Source: Candidatus Desantisbacteria bacterium CG1_02_38_46
GTDB taxonomy: Bacteria; Desantisbacteria; UBA1551; UBA1559
NCBI GenBank assembly: GCA_001871015.1
Contig: MNUO01000093.1
Span: 1 to 41,269, forward strand
Direction of reading: 5' to 3'
Length of the DNA stretch: 41,269 nucleotides
Position 1 is the stretch's first letter. Each line of letters begins with the position of its first letter. This document shows, one piece after another, positions 29,045 to 37,815 of this stretch. The translations under genes were made by a program, and so were the position numbers. A model generated the notes under the pieces. It was not told where the DNA came from. It searched no databases and worked only from the letters and a program-made list of their open reading frames with translations.

Positions 29045-30421
29045 TTACCCTGTCACTTCCCAGTGACCGCCTTTGTCTGGGCCGATTCTTCTTATTAACT
29101 TTCTTTTTTTCAATTTACTGACATTCTTTTTAATTGTCTCCGGACTCAAATTTAACCTGTCAGCTATCTGGTTCCTTGTTAGCCTGCCATCTCCTTCTAA
29201 TAACTTTAGTATGTCTATTTGATTTGCAGATAATCTTTCTGGGTATTTTCTGGGTATTTTCTGGGTATCATCCAATACCTTTTCCCTTGCCATCTTTAAA
29301 TATTCATTGCTCTGCCTGAAAACCGTATAAAAATGGGTTTCGGTATATTCTATTTCGGGAAAAGGCGCATTTTCCTCCTTGCAAATGTCTTTCATTCTCT
29401 GCATTCCAGAACCAAGTTTTTCTCCAAAGTGTATCCTTGAAAACAGGTCAGCAATTAGCTGGTTCCTTCGAAAAACAGTTTTGCCGAGAACGAAGCGTCT
29501 GGGTTTTACCCAAATATTTTCTATCTGAATTCTATCGGGAAAAAATTTCAGGATATTATTATGCCCATGCTCAAAGTAGTCCTTGTGCATCACCGAGTTA
29601 ATAACCGCTTCCCTTACAGCCTCAAAAGGATATTCATATATTTCTTCCCTTTGTGGTTTTCCTGTAAACCTGTAAGCTACCTTTGCATATAATTTTACAA
29701 AGTCCATTACTTTGTCAACAATTTCAAATAAACCCCCGGTTATTTCCTTTCTGTCAATAACGTCTGCTCCACCATGGTCTTTAAACAAAGTGACTGTAAA
29801 AACAGACCATGGAACAAATCTCTGTGGCTCTCTGGCAAAGAAAAGCACTCCAGAATTATTGAAGTATAACTTCCCTTCCTGTCGTTCAGCAACACCAAGA
29901 TTTACAAGAGCAACTTCAGATTTTATTGATTTCGAATCTTCCGCAAGTTCTAAAAATTTTAACAATTTATTTTTATCAAAGTCTTTCGGATAATTGAATT
30001 TGGGTTCTGTCAGCTCGTCGAATTTTACCTTTCCTTCCGATTTAAACAAATCCATTATTTCATTTCTCGTGAGCTTCTGAACATTTGAACCGATCCTCCT
30101 ATAAAAACCCGAGGAGCATTTATAAGGCTTATCGTCACCCTCGCGGACATTTACAATCAGCATATTTTGAAATTGCTCAAGAATTATTTTTACTCTCGGT
30201 TCACAATTATTGGCTATGTCCTGTATCTGTGATTTCAGTCTGTTGCCAACCCGGGTCCCTTTGATAAGACCATCGTCGCTGACGCCCAGAAATATTCTTC
30301 CGCCAGATGAATTGGCAAAAGCAATTAGTTCTCGCTCAATGTTATTCAGGCTTTCTTTGAATTCGACCTTGTAACCCTCTCCCTCCTGAAGAATGAATTT
30401 CAGCTCTTTTTCGGTAATCAC
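29045..30421 (-). CDS. Schlafen/AlbA_2-domain ATP-binding protein with C-terminal winged helix
   Basis: EGYKVEFKESLNNIERELIAFANSSGGRIFLGVSDDG...YPFEAVREAVINSVMHKDY...RLTRNQIADRLNLSPETIKKNVSKLKKRKLIRRIG. Confidence 0.88.
   Translation of the reverse strand: MITEKELKFILQEGEGYKVEFKESLNNIERELIAFANSSGGRIFLGVSDDGLIKGTRVGNRLKSQIQDIANNCEPRVKIILEQFQNMLIVNVREGDDKPYKCSSGFYRRIGSNVQKLTRNEIMDLFKSEGKVKFDELTEPKFNYPKDFDKNKLLKFLELAEDSKSIKSEVALVNLGVAERQEGKLYFNNSGVLFFAREPQRFVPWSVFTVTLFKDHGGADVIDRKEITGGLFEIVDKVMDFVKLYAKVAYRFTGKPQREEIYEYPFEAVREAVINSVMHKDYFEHGHNNILKFFPDRIQIENIWVKPRRFVLGKTVFRRNQLIADLFSRIHFGEKLGSGMQRMKDICKEENAPFPEIEYTETHFYTVFRQSNEYLKMAREKVLDDTQKIPRKYPERLSANQIDILKLLEGDGRLTRNQIADRLNLSPETIKKNVSKLKKRKLIRRIGPDKGGHWEVTG
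29236..29268. repeat. 11-bp perfect tandem repeat x3 within the AlbA_2 CDS
   Basis: TTTCTGGGTAT three times at 29236, 29247 and 29258. Confidence 0.95.
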
Positions 30422-31137
30422 AGGAGTTCCTTTTCCTTGAAACTCAGGAATCCGTTGCGAGCAATAATAACATGGTCCGCCACTTCAATTCCGAGAATCT
30501 TGCCGGATTCCACAAGTCTTTTGGTTATTTCAAGGTCATCCTCTGAGGGTTCGGGGTCTCCTGAGGGATGGTTGTGTGCCACAATGATCTGGGCAGATAA
30601 ATTCCTCACCGCTGGTTCAAAAACCTCCCTCGGATGCACCAAATTAGCATTCAAAGAGCCAACTGAAATAATTTCTCTTTTGATTTCCTGATTGCGACTA
30701 TCGAGATAAAAAACTACAAAGTGTTCTTTTTTGTTATCTCTTAAATCTTTTAATTCTTCCCAGACATCTTTTGGTTTTAAATATACTTCTGCTTTTTTAT
30801 CTTTGAGCAATCTTTTGCCGAGCTCAAAGCAGGCAATAATTTCATAACTCTTGACAGGACCAAGGCCATAAAAATTTCTTAGCTCATCAAAAGTCAAATG
30901 AGGTAATTTTTCAACGGTAAATCTCTTCAAGATTTTACTTGCCAATTCTACAACATTTTCTTTTTTTGTTCCTGACCTCAGAATTATTGCAAGTAGTTCT
31001 GAATTACTAAGTTTTTCAGGACCATATTTAATTAATTTTTCCCGTGGTCGTTCAACCTTTGGTAAATCCTTAATTCTGTTCTTTTCTGCGTCCATAGCTA
31101 CGATTCCTTTTATGACAATAAATGCGGCCAGTGGCAA
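30418..31137 (-). CDS. radC: RadC/JAB-family protein
   Basis: RPREKLIKYGPEKLSNSELLAIILRSGTKKENVVELA...AQIIVAHNHPSGDPEPSEDDLEITKRL. Likely start is the internal MDAEKNRIKDLP. Confidence 0.93.
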   Translation of the reverse strand: MPLAAFIVIKGIVAMDAEKNRIKDLPKVERPREKLIKYGPEKLSNSELLAIILRSGTKKENVVELASKILKRFTVEKLPHLTFDELRNFYGLGPVKSYEIIACFELGKRLLKDKKAEVYLKPKDVWEELKDLRDNKKEHFVVFYLDSRNQEIKREIISVGSLNANLVHPREVFEPAVRNLSAQIIVAHNHPSGDPEPSEDDLEITKRLVESGKILGIEVADHVIIARNGFLSFKEKELL

Positions 31138-31208
31138 TTATCAATATTGGATTCCTGTTTGTTATCACACCGTATTTATCCGTGTTAACCCGTGGCTTAA
31201 TGTCATTT

Positions 31209-31958
31209 TTACAAACCATACCAGAAGAGAATTTGCTTACCCCAGAAAATCGTTACTATTCCGGCAAGCGCAAGGTATGGACCGAATGGAATATAATCTT
31301 TCCTGCCTTTTATCTTGAGCAAGAGAAGAATTGTTGCAATTACGCCTCCAAACAAAAATGAAAGAAAAAGATTGAGTAACAAAAGCCTCCAGCCTAAAAA
31401 TGCACCTAACATTGCTGCCAATTTAACATCGCCTCCACCCATTCCCCCACGGGAGAGAATAACAATAAGATACAAAATACCTGCGCCGATTGCTAAGCCA
31501 AAAAGGGATGGTAAAAATGAATTAGAAAAGAGACTGATTATCAAACCTACAGCCATCCCAGGATAAGTAATTTTATCAGGAATAATTTTATGCTCTAAAT
31601 CTATAAATGTAATCACCACCAGAGCACTGCACAATATTAAATAAGAAATAAAAAGAAGTGGGTTTCTTTCATAAAACATAAATCTGACATACACTGCAAC
31701 AAACAGAAGAGCAGTGATAAGTTCAACGAGGAAATATCTGGGTGAAATTTCTTTTCCACAGTACCGACACTTCTTAAGTGTGATGAAACTTACCAGTGGA
31801 ACTAAGTCCCAGAATCCTAACAAATGCCCACAATAGGGGCAATGAGAACCAGGCGAAACAATTGATTCTTTTCTGGGAAGGCGATAAATACAAACATTTA
31901 AGAAACTGCCTATTGCCAATCCGAAAATGAAAGTTAAAACTAAATAAAAAATCATCAT
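31209..31958 (-). CDS. pilD: Prepilin peptidase (A24)
   Basis: GLAIGSFLNVCIYRLPRKESIVSPGSHCPYCGHLLGFWDLVPLVSFITLKKCRYCGKEIS...DLEHKIIPDKITYPG...GGMGGGDVKLAAMLGAFLGW. Confidence 0.94.
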   Translation of the reverse strand: MMIFYLVLTFIFGLAIGSFLNVCIYRLPRKESIVSPGSHCPYCGHLLGFWDLVPLVSFITLKKCRYCGKEISPRYFLVELITALLFVAVYVRFMFYERNPLLFISYLILCSALVVITFIDLEHKIIPDKITYPGMAVGLIISLFSNSFLPSLFGLAIGAGILYLIVILSRGGMGGGDVKLAAMLGAFLGWRLLLLNLFLSFLFGGVIATILLLLKIKGRKDYIPFGPYLALAGIVTIFWGKQILFWYGL

Positions 31959-31967
31959 CTCTTCCTC

Positions 31968-32023
31968 CTAAAAAGGGGACAGGCTACTTTTTTTATCTTT
32001 CAAAAAGTAGCCTGTCCCCTTTT
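31968..32023. repeat. REP-like palindrome AAAAGGGGACAGGCTACTTTTT...AAAAAGTAGCCTGTCCCCTTTT
   Basis: Forms the leuD C-terminus and stop. Confidence 0.85.
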
Positions 32024-32525
32024 TTATTTTTTTCATTAATCCACCGGCATTCACAATCTCCTGCATAAATGAAGGAAAAGGAGATGTCCTGTGAATCTTT
32101 TTTTGCGTTAAATTATCAATTATTCCATTCGCAAGGTCTATTTTAACTATGTCCCCGCTATGAATCCTGGCGGCATTTTTGCACTCTAAAATTGGCAATC
32201 CGATATTAATGCTATTGCGAAAAAATATACGAGCAAAAGATGAAGCAATCACACAGGAGATGCCCGCTGCCTTAATTGCTAATGGTGCATGTTCTCTTGA
32301 AGAACCGCAGCCAAAGTTTTCTCCTGCAACAATCACATCACCCTTAGATATTTTCTTGCCAAATTGTTTGTCGTCTCCACGGCGACTCTCCGATATTCCT
32401 GTCATGCAATGCTTAGCTAATTCCTTATCATCTGACACATTTAAATATTTGGCAGGAATTATCTCATCTGTGTTCACATTATCCCCAAATTTCCAAACCT
32501 TGCCTTTAATTTGTCGAAGAGACAT
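31968..32525 (-). CDS. leuD: 3-isopropylmalate dehydratase small subunit
   Basis: [30 protein letters not shown]...[47 protein letters not shown] extended to 32636 by repeats; ATG 32525 preferred. Last ~16 aa come from a palindrome. Confidence 0.93.
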   Translation of the reverse strand: MSLRQIKGKVWKFGDNVNTDEIIPAKYLNVSDDKELAKHCMTGISESRRGDDKQFGKKISKGDVIVAGENFGCGSSREHAPLAIKAAGISCVIASSFARIFFRNSINIGLPILECKNAARIHSGDIVKIDLANGIIDNLTQKKIHRTSPFPSFMQEIVNAGGLMKKIKKGTGYFLKDKKSSLSPF

Positions 32526-32531
32526 TTTAAC

Positions 32532-32640
32532 CTCCGCAGAGCGAGCTCTGCCACTACATAAACCTGGAGCGGAAACTCTGCCACTACATAAACCTGGAGC
32601 GGAAACTCTGCCACTCCGCAGAGCGAGCTCTGCCACTACA
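32532..32640. repeat. leuC/leuD junction array: 27-bp repeat, 30-bp repeat x2, 27-bp repeat
   Basis: CTCCGCAGAGCGAGCTCTGCCACTACA (32532-32558 and 32614-32640) around CCACTACATAAACCTGGAGCGGAAACTCTG (32551-32580, 32581-32610). Confidence 0.95.
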
Positions 32641-34000
32641 GGGCCTCTTCAGGACTTGAAATTCTGCCTTTGATTGCAGAAGCGGCAACAACAGCAGGAT
32701 TTGCGAGATAAACCTCACTCTTCAAATCCCCCATTCTCCCTTTAAAATTACGATTTGTAGTAGCAATGCATCGCTCCCCGGCTGCAAGCACTCCCATGTG
32801 TCCACCAAGACATGGTCCACAGCTAGGCGTACTAACAACACCGCCAGCAACAACAAATATTTCCACTAAACCTTCCTTCAATGCAGAAAGATAAACCTGC
32901 TGGGTAGCAGGAATAATTATTAACCTGGTATCGGGATGAACCTTATGACCAGCCAGAACTTTTGCTGCAATTCTCAAATCTTCAATTCTACCGTTTGTAC
33001 ATGACCCTATAAACGCCTGGTCTATTCTAACATTCCCAACCTTACTTATCGGTTTACAATTAGAAGGCAGTGATGGAAAAGCTACCTGTGGTTCAATTTT
33101 TGATACATCATATTCAATAACCTTCTTGTACTTTGCATTTTTGTCTGCCTTAATACCTGTCCCCCCGTCTGCTTGTCGCAGACAAGCGGGGGGGCCACCA
33201 CATAAACCTGCAGAGTAAACTCTGCCACCACATAAACCTGCAGAGTAAACTCTGCCACCACATACTGCAGACCTAAAGGTCTGCGTTACGTTAGCAAACC
33301 CAGAGGTAATTTCGTCCGGCTCAATTATTCCGTTCTTTGCTCCTGCCTCTATTGCCATATTGCACATTGCAAATCTATCTGACATTCCAATTTGCGATAT
33401 CGCATCTCCGGTAAACTCCATTGCACAATAAAGCGCACCATCAACGCCAATATCTCCAATGGTATGAAGTATTAAATCTTTACCGCCTACCCATTTTTTT
33501 AGTTTTCCGTAATAAATGAATTTTAAAGTTTGGGGCACTTTAAGCCAGATTTTTCCTGTTGCAAATACAGCGGCTAAATCAGTTGAGCCAACGCCTGTTG
33601 AGAATGCTCCGAGGGCTCCATATGTGCAGGTGTGAGAATCTGCTCCTATTACAAGATTGCCTGGTTTTATTAATCCTATTTCTGGCAAAAGTGCGTGTTC
33701 TATACCCATTCTTCCAACTTCAAAATAATATTTTATTTTATACCGGCGAGCAAAATCCCTCAAGATTTTTGCCTGCCCGGCACTTTCAACATCTTTATTT
33801 GGAACGAAGTGGTCAGGAACAAGCGCTATTCTATTCCTATTAAAAACTTTCCCCATTCCCAGTTTTTCAAATTCTTTTATGGCAATAGGTGCAGTAATAT
33901 CATTTCCAAGTGCCAAATCTACACTTGCTTCAATAAATTCATCGGGCTGTACTTTTTTTCTAGAACTATGTACAGCAAGAATTTTTTCTGTAATTGTCAC
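32636..34000 (-). CDS. leuC: 3-isopropylmalate dehydratase large subunit with in-frame repeat insertion
   Basis: [34 protein letters not shown]...[25 protein letters not shown]...[19 protein letters not shown]...[23 protein letters not shown]. Insert [40 protein letters not shown]. Confidence 0.93.
   Translation of the reverse strand: MTITEKILAVHSSRKKVQPDEFIEASVDLALGNDITAPIAIKEFEKLGMGKVFNRNRIALVPDHFVPNKDVESAGQAKILRDFARRYKIKYYFEVGRMGIEHALLPEIGLIKPGNLVIGADSHTCTYGALGAFSTGVGSTDLAAVFATGKIWLKVPQTLKFIYYGKLKKWVGGKDLILHTIGDIGVDGALYCAMEFTGDAISQIGMSDRFAMCNMAIEAGAKNGIIEPDEITSGFANVTQTFRSAVCGGRVYSAGLCGGRVYSAGLCGGPPACLRQADGGTGIKADKNAKYKKVIEYDVSKIEPQVAFPSLPSNCKPISKVGNVRIDQAFIGSCTNGRIEDLRIAAKVLAGHKVHPDTRLIIIPATQQVYLSALKEGLVEIFVVAGGVVSTPSCGPCLGGHMGVLAAGERCIATTNRNFKGRMGDLKSEVYLANPAVVAASAIKGRISSPEEAL
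33165..33289. repeat. In-frame composite repeat insertion in leuC
   Basis: G-run/GCTTGTC-gca-GACAAGC hairpin; CCACCACATAAACCTGCAGAGTAAACTCTG x2 (33195-33224, 33225-33254); GCAGACCT-AA-AGGTCTGC (33267-33284) plus GTTACG. Confidence 0.92.
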
Positions 34001-34010
34001 GCTTATTACC

Positions 34011-34661
34011 TCATTTTATTTCAAGTTTTAGAAATTTTAAATTCGTTTCTTTAACAGGTCCACCTGCAAGATTAAGGAAATCTGAAATGGTAGTTCCACT
34101 TCTTACCTTGTAAACACTTTCTTTTTTAAACCCCCTTGTCTCAATTTCTAATTCTCCTGGAACCTCACCGCTTTTCTTTTCAGTTGTAAATATCAGGCAG
34201 GAGAGGGTTTGAAATTTTTTTATACCAATTCCTTTAATCTTTTTGATTTCCTCTTTGTTTTTAAAATTACCGTATTTACTGCGATAATCAATTATATTCT
34301 GCGCCAGTTTCGGACCTATACCTGGTAAACTTTCCAGTTCTTTTTTATTTGCTGTATTGATATTTACCGGCATATGGACAATACTATTAGAGTCTAAAAT
34401 AGAAAGGATTGCCTTTCTGGATGCACTTTTGCTAATACCTGCTTTTTCTAAAAGACGCCCAATAGAATCAGATATAGCTACTTTATAAACACCAGGATAT
34501 ACTACTTCACCATATACATATACTTCTACAGATTGCTTGCCCTTTATTATCTCAAAAGAATCTCCTGTTCGATAATCCCTCAAAAGAATAATCAAGGCGC
34601 CAGCAATTATTAAAAAAATTAAAAATAAAAGGGCTTTCTGCTCTTTTTTATTGAACATCAT
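34011..34661 (-). CDS. ComEA-like helix-hairpin-helix protein
   Basis: TM segment, [80 protein letters not shown]. Likely start Met61 of the ORF (34661). Confidence 0.85.
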   Translation of the reverse strand: MMFNKKEQKALLFLIFLIIAGALIILLRDYRTGDSFEIIKGKQSVEVYVYGEVVYPGVYKVAISDSIGRLLEKAGISKSASRKAILSILDSNSIVHMPVNINTANKKELESLPGIGPKLAQNIIDYRSKYGNFKNKEEIKKIKGIGIKKFQTLSCLIFTTEKKSGEVPGELEIETRGFKKESVYKVRSGTTISDFLNLAGGPVKETNLKFLKLEIK

Positions 34662-34674
34662 ACACTCTTTTTCG

Positions 34675-34744
34675 CCGGGTAGGTCTTGACGACCGGGTAG
34701 GTCTTGACGACCGGGTAGGTCTTGACGACCGGGTAGGTCTTGAC
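34675..34744. repeat. 18-bp tandem repeat, 3.9 copies, upstream of comEA-like gene
   Basis: CCGGGTAGGTCTTGACGA from 34675; reads (RQDLPG)n in the extended ORF. Confidence 0.95.
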
Positions 34745-34779
34745 AACTAAGGAAATTATACCAAAAGTTATCACAACCT

Positions 34780-34825
34780 TCAGGACTAAAGTCCTGAGTT
34801 ACGTAACTCAGACCTTCAGGTCTGA
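34780..34825. repeat. Chain of three overlapping palindromes
   Basis: TCAGGACT-AA-AGTCCTGA (34780-34797), CTGAGTTACGTAACTCAG (34794-34811), TCAGACCT-TC-AGGTCTGA (34808-34825); contains the glycosyltransferase stop. Confidence 0.9.
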
Positions 34826-36192
34826 TTTTTCTTGACGACAAAAGATAAAATGAGTTTTGAAATATTGATGGCTGAATCAGGATATGCCAATCCCTCTGCC
34901 TTAGTTTTGAGTTCTTCTAATTTTTCTGGATTTTTAAGAAAATTACGAATTATAGACCATACCTTCTCGCCTTTGCCTCCATAAACTCCCACGCCTTTAG
35001 CAAGAAGGAATTTCAAGTTATTATCCTCCTGTCCCTGTATTACCCTCACAAGCACCATTGGCAAAGACGAAACCATGGATTCCGCTATGGTAAGCCCACC
35101 TGGTTTAGTAACAATAAGATCTGATACAGCCATCATTTCATCCACATTATCTACAAATCCGAACACGAGGAAAGGCATATTCATATATTCCTTCATTTTT
35201 TCCATCTCCAACTTCAGTTCTTCATTCTCTCCTGCAACTAATATCATCTGCAAAGGTAATTTTTCCTCCTCGTATTTTTTCAATGTTCCCAGTAAATCGA
35301 TGCAGAAACCTGTGCCACCCCCCATAAAAAGAACAGTGAACAGCTCGGGATTTAAACCGAACTTCCTGCATAATTCTAATTTGTTCTTTGGAAGACTAAA
35401 TTTTCTTGAAATTGGAATTCCGTATTCATAAATTGCATTCCCGGGGATATCCCTGCCCAGTAATATATTTGACATCTCCGGACATGGTGAAATAAAAGCA
35501 TCTACACCTGGTCTTGTCCAGTAAGAATGAACACCAAAATCAGTTATTACCCCGATGAGTGGAATATTTATTTTTTTCTTTTCTTTCAGTTTTGCCACAA
35601 ACATACAGGGAAAAACCTGCGTGCAAACTATTGCATCTGGTTTATAGCTAACAATCAACTCTCCCATTCTAAACAGGAAATATCCACCCAATTTCCTTAA
35701 TAGCCTTAATTTATCCTCTATGAGAGAATAAGGAAATCTGAATTTGTCATTTTTCTCGTCATACATCTTTTCAGCTATCTCAGATTTTGCCCCTAACATT
35801 TGTAATAGTTCTTTCATCCCCATCTCATTATTGACCGGCCCACCATCGACAATACTTTTTATTTCTGACTCAACCCCGCAATCAAAAGCATATTCAAGAG
35901 CCCTCTTAACCTTTATTCCTTTAATCAAACCCTGCAAACCTGACATCTCTGCAATTTTAGCTTTACCCTCCTGTGGGTCATAGAGATATCCCCAGGTTTT
36001 TGGATTTGAATGAAGAAGTTTAAAATAAAATCCACTTATTGCTCTGGCTATTCCCGGATGAGTAAATTGAAAAAAATTTACAATTTCAGTTTCTACACCG
36101 GGCTCCAATTCTCTTAAGGCACTCTGAATAGACTCGGCAGCTTTTTTGTGTCCGGACCCAATAAATGAAGCAAGGATTAGAATCTTAGACAT
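34816..36192 (-). CDS. MGDG synthase/UgtP-like glycosyltransferase
   Basis: MSKILILASFIGSGHKKAAESIQSALRELEPGVETEIVNFFQ...GVITDFGVHSYWTRPGVDAFISPCPEM...VLFMGGGTGF...LIVTKPGGLTIAESM. Confidence 0.9.
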   Translation of the reverse strand: MSKILILASFIGSGHKKAAESIQSALRELEPGVETEIVNFFQFTHPGIARAISGFYFKLLHSNPKTWGYLYDPQEGKAKIAEMSGLQGLIKGIKVKRALEYAFDCGVESEIKSIVDGGPVNNEMGMKELLQMLGAKSEIAEKMYDEKNDKFRFPYSLIEDKLRLLRKLGGYFLFRMGELIVSYKPDAIVCTQVFPCMFVAKLKEKKKINIPLIGVITDFGVHSYWTRPGVDAFISPCPEMSNILLGRDIPGNAIYEYGIPISRKFSLPKNKLELCRKFGLNPELFTVLFMGGGTGFCIDLLGTLKKYEEEKLPLQMILVAGENEELKLEMEKMKEYMNMPFLVFGFVDNVDEMMAVSDLIVTKPGGLTIAESMVSSLPMVLVRVIQGQEDNNLKFLLAKGVGVYGGKGEKVWSIIRNFLKNPEKLEELKTKAEGLAYPDSAINISKLILSFVVKKNQT

Positions 36193-37193
36193 AAATACTT
36201 CAAGCCTGATGCACATAAAATTGTTACAAATGGAATTGCCGGTAAAAAATACCTGATTCCTTCTCCTGGATAAATAAAATGGATAGAAGAAATCAAAAAC
36301 ATCATGAGCATATTTATAAACGAAAGTATTCCGAGTTGATTCTTCTCTATAAACACTCCTGCAACTCCAATTATAAATAAAATCGCCAATCCAGGCGGAA
36401 TACCATAGAAGAATGATTTAGGACCAAAATACCAGGGTTTATCTGGAGTAACTGGAATTGAAGTAACATAAAATTTTGTATGCTCAATCAATTTAGAAGG
36501 AAAACTAAACCACAATGAAGGCCAGCTTAAAATAAATGTCAGGATGCCAAGAACAAGAAAAATAACATAAGCATTCCAGGATTTAGGGGGGTGGTATTTT
36601 ATAATCCAGATCAGCATAGCAACAGGTATTATAAAAGTTGTCATTTTTGAACCCAATGCAAGTCCAAAAATTATCCCTGAAATATATATCCAGTATTTAG
36701 TCTTCAAACCTTTCAGGAAAAATATTACTATCAAAAACCAGAAAAGGGCAAGATTAATATTTATTTCAGCAAGGTGTGCATATTTAACAACTTCCGGAAT
36801 ACACAGAAGAAATACACTTGCACAAATAGCCATACCTCTTCCAAGATAAGGAGATGAAAAGATATACAAAACAACCATTAAAAGTGAAAAATTTATTATT
36901 GTCGCAAGCCGGTATGAAGTAAGATTTCCGACTTTATTATGAAATATTGACCAGGTAATACCAGATAAAATTTTTACAAACGAAGGATGTTCATAACCTA
37001 TATCCCAGTGTCTAAGAAGAACATCTTTTGAAAATGGATCGGGGTTCTTTATCCATTCAATGAACGAACCAGCACACATTGTGTAAACCACTTCATCAGG
37101 AGTCCTGGAATAATCTTTAGTTGAATAAAAAAGCCAGAAAAAAGTGACACCTGCCAGCATTGTAATGAGAATGGCGTAAAATATTTTTTTCAT
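36177..37193 (-). CDS. GT39/ArnT-like integral membrane glycosyltransferase
   Basis: 338 aa multi-TM; SRTPDEVVY...HWDIGYEHPSFVKILSGITWSIF. Confidence 0.75.
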   Translation of the reverse strand: MKKIFYAILITMLAGVTFFWLFYSTKDYSRTPDEVVYTMCAGSFIEWIKNPDPFSKDVLLRHWDIGYEHPSFVKILSGITWSIFHNKVGNLTSYRLATIINFSLLMVVLYIFSSPYLGRGMAICASVFLLCIPEVVKYAHLAEININLALFWFLIVIFFLKGLKTKYWIYISGIIFGLALGSKMTTFIIPVAMLIWIIKYHPPKSWNAYVIFLVLGILTFILSWPSLWFSFPSKLIEHTKFYVTSIPVTPDKPWYFGPKSFFYGIPPGLAILFIIGVAGVFIEKNQLGILSFINMLMMFLISSIHFIYPGEGIRYFLPAIPFVTILCASGLKYLCLRF

Positions 37194-37807
37194 CCTCCTG
37201 CCTGGGTACTCCTTTTTTGAAAAAAGTTTTTAATGTTCTCTGGCATTCTCATCAAAAATAGAACAAGAATTCCAAGTGGAAACAAAAGTAAATATTTAGG
37301 TTCGCCAAAAAACCTGTATGAAACTAGCCAGGTTAAAAATAGAATTAAGGAAAAAGTGATAACTGAACCAATAAAACGAACTTTCATAATATAATGAATA
37401 AATAACCACACTGAAAAAGCAAACAAAGTTTCAAAAGGTAACAAAAAAACTGATGCACCAAGTGATGTAAGAGTTCCCTTTCCCCCTCTGAAATTAAGGA
37501 ATATTGACCAATCATGCCCTGTTACAGTTATCAATCCTATAACAATTAAGCAGGGGAGTGAAATGCCCAGATTTTTTGCTATAAGGACAGGGACTATCCC
37601 TTTACAAAAATCAATGAACGCAATTATAAATGCAGGTGTGCTCCCAATTACTGTAGCAATATTGCCAGCACCAGGATTCTTATCTCCGATGGTTCGAATA
37701 TCTACCCCCTTAGTCCATTTACAGTAGATATAGGATGGAGATATGGAACCCAAAAAATATCCTCCCGCAATCATTCCAAAGGTAATAAAAATAGAACCTG
37801 TCCCCAT
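37190..37807 (-). CDS. plsY: Glycerol-3-phosphate acyltransferase PlsY
   Basis: GGYFLGSISPSYIYCKWTKGVDIRTIGDKNPGAGNIATVIG...TGHDWSIFLNFRGGKGTLTSLG. Confidence 0.92.
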   Translation of the reverse strand: MGTGSIFITFGMIAGGYFLGSISPSYIYCKWTKGVDIRTIGDKNPGAGNIATVIGSTPAFIIAFIDFCKGIVPVLIAKNLGISLPCLIVIGLITVTGHDWSIFLNFRGGKGTLTSLGASVFLLPFETLFAFSVWLFIHYIMKVRFIGSVITFSLILFLTWLVSYRFFGEPKYLLLFPLGILVLFLMRMPENIKNFFQKRSTQAGG

Positions 37808-37815
37808 TTTATTTA

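Noticed and set aside
32532-33263. 30-bp repeats resembling a small CRISPR array
   Set aside because: Units are head-to-tail with no unique spacers, occur in or beside leuC/leuD, and no cas genes are present.
34662-34841. N-terminal extension of the ComEA-like ORF with RQDLPG repeats as a real protein domain
   Set aside because: The extension is composed of palindromes and an 18-bp DNA repeat; a normal Met start directly before the TM segment exists at 34661.
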